Source of the DNA: Oscillospiraceae bacterium
Lineage (GTDB): Bacteria > Bacillota_A > Clostridia > Oscillospirales > Oscillospiraceae
Direction of reading: 5' to 3'
DNA length: 64,000 nucleotides
Assembly (NCBI GenBank): GCA_017627975.1
Contig: JAGAFT010000091.1
Location: forward strand, 74,926-138,925
Below are positions 33,915 to 40,999 of this stretch, in pieces. Below the pieces are notes generated by a model. The model searched no databases, had not been told where the DNA came from, and worked only from the letters and a program-made list of their open reading frames with translations. Each line of letters starts with the position of its first letter. Position 1 is the first letter of the stretch. Both the position numbers and the translations under genes were made by a program.

Positions 33915-34524
33915 TATTGCACTGCCGAAAGGCCGTCTCGGCGACCGGGTCTACGGCATGCTGAAGCAGGCGGGCTATGAGTGCCCGGCCATTGAGCAGC
34001 CGGACCGCCGTCTGATCTTTGAAAACCCGGAGACAGGTGTACGTTACTTCTGGGTTAAGCCCTCTGATGTCACCATCTATGTCGAACGTGGTGCCGCGGA
34101 CATCGGGATTGCAGGGAAGGACATTCTGCTGGAGAACCGTCCGGAGCTCTATGAGCTGCTGGATCTGAAAACGGGGATCTGCCGCATGGCCGTGGCCGGA
34201 CCGGAAGGCTTTGTGGATAACCGAGAGAGAACACTTCGTGTGGCAACCAAGTTCCCTTATATCGCCGGGAATTTCTATGCCGGCAAATCCCGTGATGTGG
34301 AACTGATCAAGCTCAACGGCTCCATCGAGCTGGCCCCGATCCTCGGCCTTTCCGATGTGATTGTCGATATCGTGGAGACCGGGAAAACCCTCAAAGAAAA
34401 CGGCCTGACCGTGCTGGAGACGGTTTGTCCCATCAGTGCGCGGCTGGTGGCAAATCCAGCCAGCTTCCGTTTCAAGACAGAAGAAATCAATCTGCTGGTT
34501 CAAAAACTGGCAGAGCAGATTTAA
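33907..34524 (+). CDS. hisG: ATP phosphoribosyltransferase, short form (catalytic subunit)
   Basis: 205 residues, first committed step of histidine synthesis: ATP plus PRPP to phosphoribosyl-ATP. ATG 33907 (MLDIALPKGR) fits the family start and GGAGG nine bases upstream; a GTG at 33898 is the alternative. Key segments are ERGAADIGIAGKDILLE and the PRPP loop DVIVDIVETGKTLKENGL. It lacks the C-terminal regulatory domain of long HisG, which explains the need for HisZ. No other his genes follow. Confidence 0.95.
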   Translation: MLDIALPKGRLGDRVYGMLKQAGYECPAIEQPDRRLIFENPETGVRYFWVKPSDVTIYVERGAADIGIAGKDILLENRPELYELLDLKTGICRMAVAGPEGFVDNRERTLRVATKFPYIAGNFYAGKSRDVELIKLNGSIELAPILGLSDVIVDIVETGKTLKENGLTVLETVCPISARLVANPASFRFKTEEINLLVQKLAEQI

Positions 34525-34529
34525 AACAG

Positions 34530-34574
34530 ATAAAGGGAATGAGCACATCGATTAAATGCGCTCATTCCCTTTAT
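34530..34574. terminator. Terminator after hisG
   Basis: 15-bp perfect inverted repeat (34530-34544 with 34560-34574), A-rich on the left and T-rich on the right, between convergent genes. Confidence 0.85.
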
Positions 34575-34601
34575 GGTTTTATACCTGACTTGAAAACCGG
34601 C

Positions 34602-34856
34602 TCAACTCATCGATTCCACAAGCCAGTCGGCGATCCCTTCTTCGGAGACGTTCATACCTTTGGATTGGAGGCCTTTGGCCAGAAACGCCGCGGTTTCATT
34701 TAAATTCAGTCCCTTCAGATGCGTGAAGTTCGTCGAGTTCAATTCACCGCCTTCAGTTGTGCGGCCTTCAATATAGCCGCAGTTATAGCACATGTTGAGA
34801 GGAATCTTACGATGAGAATCAAGTTCCATTTCGCTTCCGCAGCGCGGACATTTCAT
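34602..34856 (-). CDS. Small zinc-ribbon protein
   Basis: 84 residues from ATG 34856 behind AGGAGG. The N-terminus has a four-Cys zinc ribbon (MKCPRCGSEMELD...NMCYNCGYIEGR). The rest is a helical tail with no recognised domain. It follows hpf by 32 nt on the same strand, so it may share its growth-state control. Function unknown. Confidence 0.8.
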   Translation of the reverse strand: MKCPRCGSEMELDSHRKIPLNMCYNCGYIEGRTTEGGELNSTNFTHLKGLNLNETAAFLAKGLQSKGMNVSEEGIADWLVESMS

Positions 34857-34888
34857 AGGGAAAAACCTCCTGTTAATAGTTGTTCTTT

Positions 34889-35449
34889 TCAGTCAGCGTC
34901 CAGGCCGTCGTCGCAGATCAGTCCGTACCCGCCCTGACGCCTTTTATAGACAACCGCGATCGCGTCGTCTGCATCCATGTTCCGGAAGACAAAAAATTCA
35001 TGATCCAGCAGATTCATCTGCAGAATGGCTTCTTCCGCGGACATGGGTTTAATCGAGAAGCGCTTGGAACGCACGATCTTGAACTCATCCGCAGGTTCAT
35101 CCTCGGCGGGAGCAAATACCGTCGTTGCGGCAGCGGCGTCCTTCTCCAGCGCGCCTTCACGCAGCCTCTTTTCCAGGCGGGTCTTATTACGGCGGATCTG
35201 CCGCTCAATTGCAGCGACACCGGAATCAACGGATGCGTACATGTCGCTGGTCAGCTCACTGGCTCTGTAGTAGGTACCGTTGTTATGAATTGTGATCTCA
35301 GCCCGGAAGCGTCCGCGTTCCAGGCTGAAGGTGACAAAGGCTTCGGCCTCGGTCTTAAAGAAGCGGTCGAGCTTTGAGATCTTTTTGGTGGCGTAAGCTC
35401 TCAGATCTTCAGAGGAATCCATTCGTTTTTCAGCGAAGGTAAACTTCAT
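34889..35449 (-). CDS. hpf: Ribosome hibernation promoting factor, long form
   Basis: 186 residues. The N-terminal domain (about residues 1-100) is the HPF/RaiA fold that blocks the decoding centre of resting 70S ribosomes. After a linker, the C-terminal dimerisation domain (EFKIVRSKRFSIKPMSAEEAILQMNLLDHEFFVFRN, given here in part: KPMSAEEAILQMNLLDHEFF) makes 100S dimers. ATG 35449 was chosen because AAGGAG lies nine bases upstream; TTG 35458 would overlap it too closely. A leader hairpin precedes the ribosome site. Confidence 0.93.
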   Translation of the reverse strand: MKFTFAEKRMDSSEDLRAYATKKISKLDRFFKTEAEAFVTFSLERGRFRAEITIHNNGTYYRASELTSDMYASVDSGVAAIERQIRRNKTRLEKRLREGALEKDAAAATTVFAPAEDEPADEFKIVRSKRFSIKPMSAEEAILQMNLLDHEFFVFRNMDADDAIAVVYKRRQGGYGLICDDGLDAD

Positions 35450-35466
35450 ATCTGGCAACTCCTTTC

Positions 35467-35485
35467 CGAGGGTATCCTACCCTCG
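35467..35485 (-). promoter_or_regulatory. Hairpin directly before the hpf ribosome binding site
   Basis: Perfect 8-bp stem CGAGGGTA / TACCCTCG with a 3-base loop, ending just before GAAAGGAG. It may modulate mRNA stability or translation of hpf. Confidence 0.5.
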
Positions 35486-35608
35486 TTCATATATTAACAT
35501 ATTTTCAGCAGAAAGAGAAGAGCGAATTTCATTTTTAATGAAAAATTATCAAAGCCGGGATCAGCAGAAAACATTTCGCAAATCGGACAACAAAGCATGC
35601 CGAACTAC

Positions 35609-35637
35609 TTGCCAAATGAGGTGAAATGGGATAGAAT
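35609..35637 (+). promoter_or_regulatory. sigma-A promoter for rsmI
   Basis: TTGCCA (35609-35614), 17 nt, TAGAAT (35632-35637), 32 bases before the rsmI start. Confidence 0.7.
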
Positions 35638-35669
35638 ACCTTCATTATTACTGTGTAACGGAGAATAAT

Positions 35670-36548
35670 ATGCAGCAAACAGAAACCGGCTGTCTTTATA
35701 TCGTCGCAACGCCGATCGGAAATTCGGCGGACCTCTCCCCGCGGGGGAGAAAGATTCTGGAAGAAGCGGACCTGATCGCCGCGGAGGATACCCGGCGTTC
35801 CATGGTGCTTCTCAACAAGCTGGAGATTAGAAACCGCCTGGTCTCGAACCACAAGTTTAACGAACATGGAAAAGCGAACTGGTTTGTACAGCAGATGCAG
35901 GAGGGCAAGAATGTCGCGGTAATCACCGATGCGGGGACGCCCTGCATCTCCGATCCGGGAAACGAGCTGATCAAAGCCGCCATCGATGCGGGGATTCGCG
36001 TCGTCGGAATCCCCGGATGCTGCGCGGCGGTTAACGCGCTTTCCGTTTCGGGCTTTGATCTCAGCACCTTCGCTTTTCTGGGCTTCTTTCCGAGAGAGAA
36101 TGCCGAACGAATCCGTCTCCTGGAACTCATGCGCCAGGACAAGTCCGCAAAGACCTTCGCCCTCTATGAATCGCCCAAGCGCATTATGAGTTTTGTGGAT
36201 TTCATGATTGAGGCGGATGCCCGATGCAGTCTCTGCCTGATGAATGACATGACGAAGCTGCACGAGATGAGTTTTCGCGGGACCCCGGCACAGGTGAAGG
36301 AACAGCTGCTCGAAAAGGGCAATTATGAAAAGGGTGAGTATGCCATCGTTCTGGAACTGGATGAGGATTATCGCTACCAGAAGCAAGAGCATGTCGTCTC
36401 TCCAGAGGCCATGCTGGTGGAGGCCATGATGGCGGGCAGGGATGTCAAGAGCGCGATTGCCGCCCTGCTGGAAGACCGGAACAATTCTTACAGCAAGAAT
36501 GAACTGAAAGCGGCATCTCTGCACCTGAAAAAGATGTTCGGGGCATAA
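35670..36548 (+). CDS. rsmI: 16S rRNA (cytidine(1402)-2'-O)-methyltransferase
   Basis: 292 residues, tetrapyrrole-methylase fold. Signatures: GCLYIVATPIGNSADLSPR, AAEDTRRSMVLLNKLEI, ITDAGTPCISDPG and GIPGCCAAVNALSVSGF. RsmI methylates the ribose of C1402 in the 30S P-site. ATG 35670 has GGAG upstream. The C-terminal helical domain (MLVEAMMAGRDVKSAIAALL) is intact. Confidence 0.95.
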   Translation: MQQTETGCLYIVATPIGNSADLSPRGRKILEEADLIAAEDTRRSMVLLNKLEIRNRLVSNHKFNEHGKANWFVQQMQEGKNVAVITDAGTPCISDPGNELIKAAIDAGIRVVGIPGCCAAVNALSVSGFDLSTFAFLGFFPRENAERIRLLELMRQDKSAKTFALYESPKRIMSFVDFMIEADARCSLCLMNDMTKLHEMSFRGTPAQVKEQLLEKGNYEKGEYAIVLELDEDYRYQKQEHVVSPEAMLVEAMMAGRDVKSAIAALLEDRNNSYSKNELKAASLHLKKMFGA

Positions 36549-36658
36549 GCTGCCGAATAAACGCTTTCGGATCGTCAGACAGCAACAGAGCGGAAAAAGC
36601 GCAGGAAAACATTGTATTGTCAATCAGGATCCCTGATTCAGAAAGAGGATGATGTTAC

Positions 36659-39187
36659 ATGGAAAACAGACCAACCGGACACAGAAAAAATGTCAGCGGA
36701 CGCGGCAAATCCGTCTACCGTCGCGGAGAAGGGCTCGGTACCGGACCGGTAACGGGCAGCAGACCCGATAACTTCGGCTCCAACACCCAGAGTATCCACG
36801 AGACCGGAAGAAAAACCTACGGGCGGAACGTAAAACGCGGCGGCGGAGCCCTGTCTCTGCTTGCCATTGTCGTGCTGCTTCTTTTCGGCGGAGGGAATCT
36901 GCTTGGCGGCGATTCGGACAGCTATACCTACTCCACCCAGACGCCGACACCGACCGCTTATGTCAGTACCTCGACGCCCACCCCGCGTCCGACCGCAACG
37001 CCGCGACCCACGGCAACCCCGCGGCCGACCGGCAATATCGATTTTGGCATCTCTCCGAACAGCTTCCAGAATATCACCGGCGGAAACTCCGATACACCGG
37101 CCGGAAACACCGATACGGTCACGGTGGATAACACCGTATCGGAGGGAGCCCGCGACAAGTACACCGTGATTCGCGGCGACGGCAGCGACAAGGTTACCAT
37201 CATGATCTACATGTGCGGCACGGACCTTGAATCCCGCAGCAGCATGGCCACCAAGGATCTGGTGGAAATGACCAAAGCGAGACTTTCCAACAACGTCCGC
37301 ATCATCGTCTACACCGGCGGCTGTGCCCGCTGGAACAATTCGGTGGTCTCCTCCGACCGGAACCAGATCTATGAGATAAAGAACGGCGGCCTTGAGCGCC
37401 TGGCAGCCGATATGGGCAACGCGTCCATGACCGACCCGAAGACCCTCGCGAGCTTTATCCAGTGGTGCTCGCTGCGCTATCCGGCCAACCGGAACGAGCT
37501 GATTCTATGGGACCACGGCGGCGGCAGCGTTTCTGGCTACGGCTATGACGAAAAGAATCCGCGCAGCGGCAGCATGTCCCTGGCGGGCCTCGATCAGGCC
37601 TTAAAGGAAGGCGGCGTCACCTTCGATTTCATCGGCTTTGACGCATGCCTGATGGCGACCTTGGAAACCGGACTCATGCTGGACGATTACGCCGACTACA
37701 TGATTGCCTCGGAGGAAACCGAGCCGGGCATCGGCTGGTACTACACCAACTGGCTGAACAGACTGTGCGCCAATCCCGGCATGCCCACGGTCGAAATCGG
37801 CAAGAACATCGTTGATGACTTTGTCTCGACCTGTGCGGCGCAGACGCGCGGCCAGAGCGCCACGCTCTCCGTTGTGGACCTTGCGGAGCTTTCCAATTCC
37901 GTCCCCAAGCCGCTGAAGAACTTCTCCAAGTCTCTGACCAAACTGATCCAGGAGGATGAATACAGACAGATCTCCACCGCTCGCAACAACACCCGTGAGT
38001 TCGCCCGCAGCTCCGTCATTGACCAGATCGACTTGATCCACTTTGCAAACAATCTCGGCACCTCACAGGGGAAGAACCTTGTCAAAGCCCTGCAAAAGGC
38101 CATCAAGTACAACAAGACCTCCAGCAACATGTCGAATGCCTACGGCCTGTCCATCTATTTCCCATACCGCAAGACCAGCAAGGTTGATTCGGCGTGCAAC
38201 ACTTATGACGCGATCGGCATGGACGAGAGCTATGCCGAGGCCATCCGCGCCTTTGCCAGCCTCGAGGTCAGCGGCCAGGCGGCTTCCGGCGTCAACGGGT
38301 ACAGCATGCCGTCGATCCTGACGGGGGGCTACGGTAGCTCCTCCGCCGGCGATATGGAAATGATCTCTGAACTGCTCAATGCCTTCCTGGGCGGCGGATA
38401 TACCACCGTTCCCGGCTATTCCTCCGGCAATACCGGCTTCTTTACGGGCCGCGCACTGAACGACGAAGAAACTGCAGAGTATATTGCGGCCAACAGCTTT
38501 GACCCGACCTGGCTGGTTTGGAACACCAATTCCGCCGGACAGGAGTGCATCACACTGCCCGAAGAACAGTGGGATCTGGTGGAAAGCCTGGAGTATAATC
38601 TGTTCTATGACGACGGAAACGGGTATATTGACCTCGGCCTGGATACGGTCTTTGACTTCGACGACAACGGAAATCTTCTTGCTCCGCAAGACAATGCCTG
38701 GCTTGCCATCAACGGTCAGCCCGTGGCGTTCCGGCATGAGCTTACCATCGGAGAAGGGGATGAGGCCATTATCACCGGCTATGTCCCCGCACTTCTGAAC
38801 GACGAGAGAGTCAATATCCTGATCTCCTTTGATCCGGAGCATCCCGATGGCACAATCACGGGCCTTCGCCGCGTGTATTCTGAGAATGAAACCGAAACCG
38901 TTGCCAAAGGAGTTCCGGCCATTACGGATGAGATTCCCGCGGCGGATGTGGACTGGGCGGACGATGAGAGTGTTTTCTGGAAGGTCGGAGACAAGCTTGA
39001 CTTCATCTGTGACTACTACAGCTATACCGGTGTCTATGAAGACAGTTATCTTCTGGGCGATCCGATGACGGTTACGGAAGATATGACCATCTCCTATGTG
39101 GACCTGGGCGACGGAAACCTCCGTCAGAGCTTCCGCTTTACGGATCTATACCAGCAGAGCTACTGGACACCTGCGCTCTACCGTTAA
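36659..39187 (+). CDS. Membrane-anchored clostripain-like (C11) cysteine protease
   Basis: 842 residues. A basic cytoplasmic N-terminus carrying RRGEGLGTGPV leads to one transmembrane helix (about residues 63-80) and a Thr/Pro-rich stalk with three TPRPTA-type hexapeptides (18-bp DNA repeats at 36980-37033). The peptidase C11 domain follows: KVTIMIYMCGTDLES, the catalytic His in ILWDHGGGSVSGYG and the catalytic Cys in FIGFDACLMATLETG. A long beta-rich C-terminal region (from about residue 560) has no recognised domain. Clostripain relatives cleave after Arg or Lys and often self-process. Secreted or surface-displayed role likely. Monocistronic, with terminator at 39253-39294. Confidence 0.88.
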   Translation: MENRPTGHRKNVSGRGKSVYRRGEGLGTGPVTGSRPDNFGSNTQSIHETGRKTYGRNVKRGGGALSLLAIVVLLLFGGGNLLGGDSDSYTYSTQTPTPTAYVSTSTPTPRPTATPRPTATPRPTGNIDFGISPNSFQNITGGNSDTPAGNTDTVTVDNTVSEGARDKYTVIRGDGSDKVTIMIYMCGTDLESRSSMATKDLVEMTKARLSNNVRIIVYTGGCARWNNSVVSSDRNQIYEIKNGGLERLAADMGNASMTDPKTLASFIQWCSLRYPANRNELILWDHGGGSVSGYGYDEKNPRSGSMSLAGLDQALKEGGVTFDFIGFDACLMATLETGLMLDDYADYMIASEETEPGIGWYYTNWLNRLCANPGMPTVEIGKNIVDDFVSTCAAQTRGQSATLSVVDLAELSNSVPKPLKNFSKSLTKLIQEDEYRQISTARNNTREFARSSVIDQIDLIHFANNLGTSQGKNLVKALQKAIKYNKTSSNMSNAYGLSIYFPYRKTSKVDSACNTYDAIGMDESYAEAIRAFASLEVSGQAASGVNGYSMPSILTGGYGSSSAGDMEMISELLNAFLGGGYTTVPGYSSGNTGFFTGRALNDEETAEYIAANSFDPTWLVWNTNSAGQECITLPEEQWDLVESLEYNLFYDDGNGYIDLGLDTVFDFDDNGNLLAPQDNAWLAINGQPVAFRHELTIGEGDEAIITGYVPALLNDERVNILISFDPEHPDGTITGLRRVYSENETETVAKGVPAITDEIPAADVDWADDESVFWKVGDKLDFICDYYSYTGVYEDSYLLGDPMTVTEDMTISYVDLGDGNLRQSFRFTDLYQQSYWTPALYR

Positions 39188-39252
39188 ATCCGGTTACAGT
39201 GAAAATCACAGAGCGGAATACAGACCACACAAGCGTATAAACGGATAAAAGA

Positions 39253-39294
39253 AAAACATCTGCGGTGATGACACAATCATGCTGCAGATGTTTT
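39253..39294 (+). terminator. Terminator after the C11 protease gene
   Basis: 11-bp stem AAAACATCTGC / GCAGATGTTTT (39253-39263 with 39284-39294) followed by CTTCTGTTTCTT. Confidence 0.75.
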
Positions 39295-39360
39295 CTTCTG
39301 TTTCTTGAACCGAACCATCACGGACGGAAAGCTTGAAAGAGCGAGGATAGCAAGGAAAGA

Positions 39361-40332
39361 TCAATTCGATGGCGCAAAATATTTGGCGACAAAGTCGATG
39401 CTTTCCCGGTCAACGGAAAACTCTTTCCCACGGAGGTAATTGAGATGACCTGCGTCGGTGGGAAAATCGAAGCACAGCCGCCAGGAGTAAAGCGCCTGGC
39501 CGTCTTCGTGATAGCGGCGGTTGACCGCCTCGCGGCCGTATTTCCCGTCGCCGAGAAGGGGCCAGCCTGCGTGCGCCATCTGAACACGGATCTGATGGGT
39601 TCGACCGGTCAGAAGCCGGCATTCCACCAGGGAAAGCCCGCCGCGGGACATAAGAACCCGATATTCGGTGACGGCGCTTCGGGAGCCCGGCTCGGGCTTG
39701 GCCTTGACAAAGACCTGGTTTTTGACCGCGTCCTTAAAAAGCTCATTCTCCAGACGGCCTTTGTCGGGCTTCGGACGTCCGCAGACCGCGCAGAGATAGT
39801 ATTTTTCGATCTCCCTGTCGCGAATTTTCTCGTTCAGAATACGGAGTGCTTCGGCATTCTTGGCCGCAATGACGATGCCGCCGGTGTTTCGGTCGATGCG
39901 GTTGCAGAGGGCGGGGGTAAAGGAATGCTCCTCCTTCGGACGCCATTCACCCTTCTGCGCCAGATAGGCCTGAATGTTGGCGATCAGGGTGTTGTAGTCC
40001 CATTTGCCGGCACTGTGACAGAGCACACCGGGCTTTTTATCGGCGAGAAGGATGTTCTCATCCTCATATAAGATGCTGAGCCGGGGCTTGGCGATCTTCA
40101 GCCAGGCGTTGTCCTCTCTCGGTGCCTCGAAAAACTCGTCGTTGATATACAGGGTCAGCACATCGCCATCGGACAGGCGGAGATCCCGCTTGGCAGGCTT
40201 CCCGTTGACCTTGATTCGCTTGAGACGGATATACTTCTGCAGAAGACTGTCCGGAAGCAAGGGAACGGCTTTGGCAACGAAACGATCAAGCCGCTGCCCG
40301 GAGTCATTTTTTCCCGCGGTAAGCTCTTTCAT
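39361..40332 (-). CDS. RluA-family pseudouridine synthase (RluC-like)
   Basis: 323 residues. An N-terminal S4 RNA-binding domain (LLQKYIRLKRIKVNGKPAKR) precedes the catalytic domain with the Asp in CNRIDRNTGGIVIAAKN and the C-terminal motifs LTGRTHQIRVQMAHAGWPLLGD. The enzyme converts specific uridines in 23S rRNA or tRNA to pseudouridine; the position cannot be read from sequence. ATG 40332 follows GGAG. Two hairpins separate it from the DUF4342 gene upstream. Confidence 0.92.
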   Translation of the reverse strand: MKELTAGKNDSGQRLDRFVAKAVPLLPDSLLQKYIRLKRIKVNGKPAKRDLRLSDGDVLTLYINDEFFEAPREDNAWLKIAKPRLSILYEDENILLADKKPGVLCHSAGKWDYNTLIANIQAYLAQKGEWRPKEEHSFTPALCNRIDRNTGGIVIAAKNAEALRILNEKIRDREIEKYYLCAVCGRPKPDKGRLENELFKDAVKNQVFVKAKPEPGSRSAVTEYRVLMSRGGLSLVECRLLTGRTHQIRVQMAHAGWPLLGDGKYGREAVNRRYHEDGQALYSWRLCFDFPTDAGHLNYLRGKEFSVDRESIDFVAKYFAPSN

Positions 40333-40365
40333 GCGTGTTCTCCATTGTGTGTTATGATCAAGCGG

Positions 40366-40387
40366 AAAAGCCGGGTAACCGGCTTTT
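40366..40387 (-). terminator. Hairpin between DUF4342 gene and rluA-type gene
   Basis: 9-bp stem AAAAGCCGG / CCGGCTTTT with a 4-base loop; the second of two tandem hairpins downstream of the DUF4342 gene. Confidence 0.5.
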
Positions 40388-40399
40388 CGACGAACAGAA

Positions 40400-40423
40400 C
40401 TCCCTCCCGGTTCGGGGAGGGAG
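40400..40423 (-). terminator. Terminator of the DUF4342 gene
   Basis: 9-bp GC-rich stem CTCCCTCCC / GGGAGGGAG with a 6-base loop; on the minus strand it is followed by TTCTGTTC, 27 bases after the stop codon. Confidence 0.65.
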
Positions 40424-40449
40424 CGGTGTTTCTGACAGGAACAGGGGAC

Positions 40450-40851
40450 TTATTTGTTCTCGTCGGTCTCGTCGACTTCTTTTACCTCGGCATCCACAAC
40501 GTCATCATCCCGCTTGATGTCGACGCTGATGGAGACAGGGATGTTCTCCTTGACCTTTTCGACGGCGTCTGCGGCAAAGCTGCGGACCTTCTGGTTGCTC
40601 TCCTCATCCATGACATTGACGATGCCGCCGTCTGACTTGATGACCTCAACCGTGCAGCCCAGACCGATGGTGGCAAGAACAGCCGCCAGCGTGACCCACT
40701 TTGCAGCGGCCAGACCGACAACCGCGCCCACGGCACCGACACTTACCGGAATGTTCAGAATCTGCTGGCCCTTCCGGCACACGACGATACGGGAGACATT
40801 CCCTTTCTTCACAAGTTCCTTGATCTTATCAATGACGCTCTGTACATCCAT
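40450..40851 (-). CDS. DUF4342 domain protein
   Basis: 133 residues. The N-terminal half (VIDKIKELVKKGNVSRIVVCRKGQQILNIPVSVGAVGAV) matches DUF4342, a small family with a soluble helix-strand part and one hydrophobic segment (about residues 38-66). The acidic tail (VEKVKENIPVSISVDIKRDDDVV) is highly charged. Function unknown; some members carry UBA-like helices. ATG 40851 has AAAGGAAA upstream. A perfect tandem 11-bp repeat precedes its promoter region. Confidence 0.8.
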   Translation of the reverse strand: MDVQSVIDKIKELVKKGNVSRIVVCRKGQQILNIPVSVGAVGAVVGLAAAKWVTLAAVLATIGLGCTVEVIKSDGGIVNVMDEESNQKVRSFAADAVEKVKENIPVSISVDIKRDDDVVDAEVKEVDETDENK

Positions 40852-40930
40852 ATCTTCATTTTCCTTTCTTTGAACCGGCTGCGTTCGGGCTTTCTGGTCC
40901 GATACAGCCGATTCCTTATTTCTGGATGTG

Positions 40931-40936
40931 ATTATA
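40931..40936 (-). promoter_or_regulatory. -10 box of the DUF4342 gene
   Basis: TATAAT on the minus strand about 80 bases before the start codon. The hexamer 17 bases upstream (ACGCTT) is a poor -35, so an activator may be needed; a tandem repeat lies just there. Confidence 0.45.
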
Positions 40937-40956
40937 GCATTACCGTGGAGTGGAAG

Positions 40957-40978
40957 CGTGAACAGATCGTGAACAGAT
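40957..40978. repeat. Perfect tandem 11-bp repeat upstream of the DUF4342 promoter
   Basis: CGTGAACAGAT occurs twice head-to-tail without mismatch. The period equals about one helical turn, which suits a protein binding two sites on one DNA face around the -35 region. Confidence 0.6.
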
Positions 40979-40999
40979 TATAAAGAGAAGATGAAGGAA

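Noticed and set aside
36980..37033. Three 18-bp GC-rich repeats, considered as a possible CRISPR-like or regulatory repeat
   Set aside because: In frame they encode the TPRPTA stalk of the C11 protease; there are no spacers.
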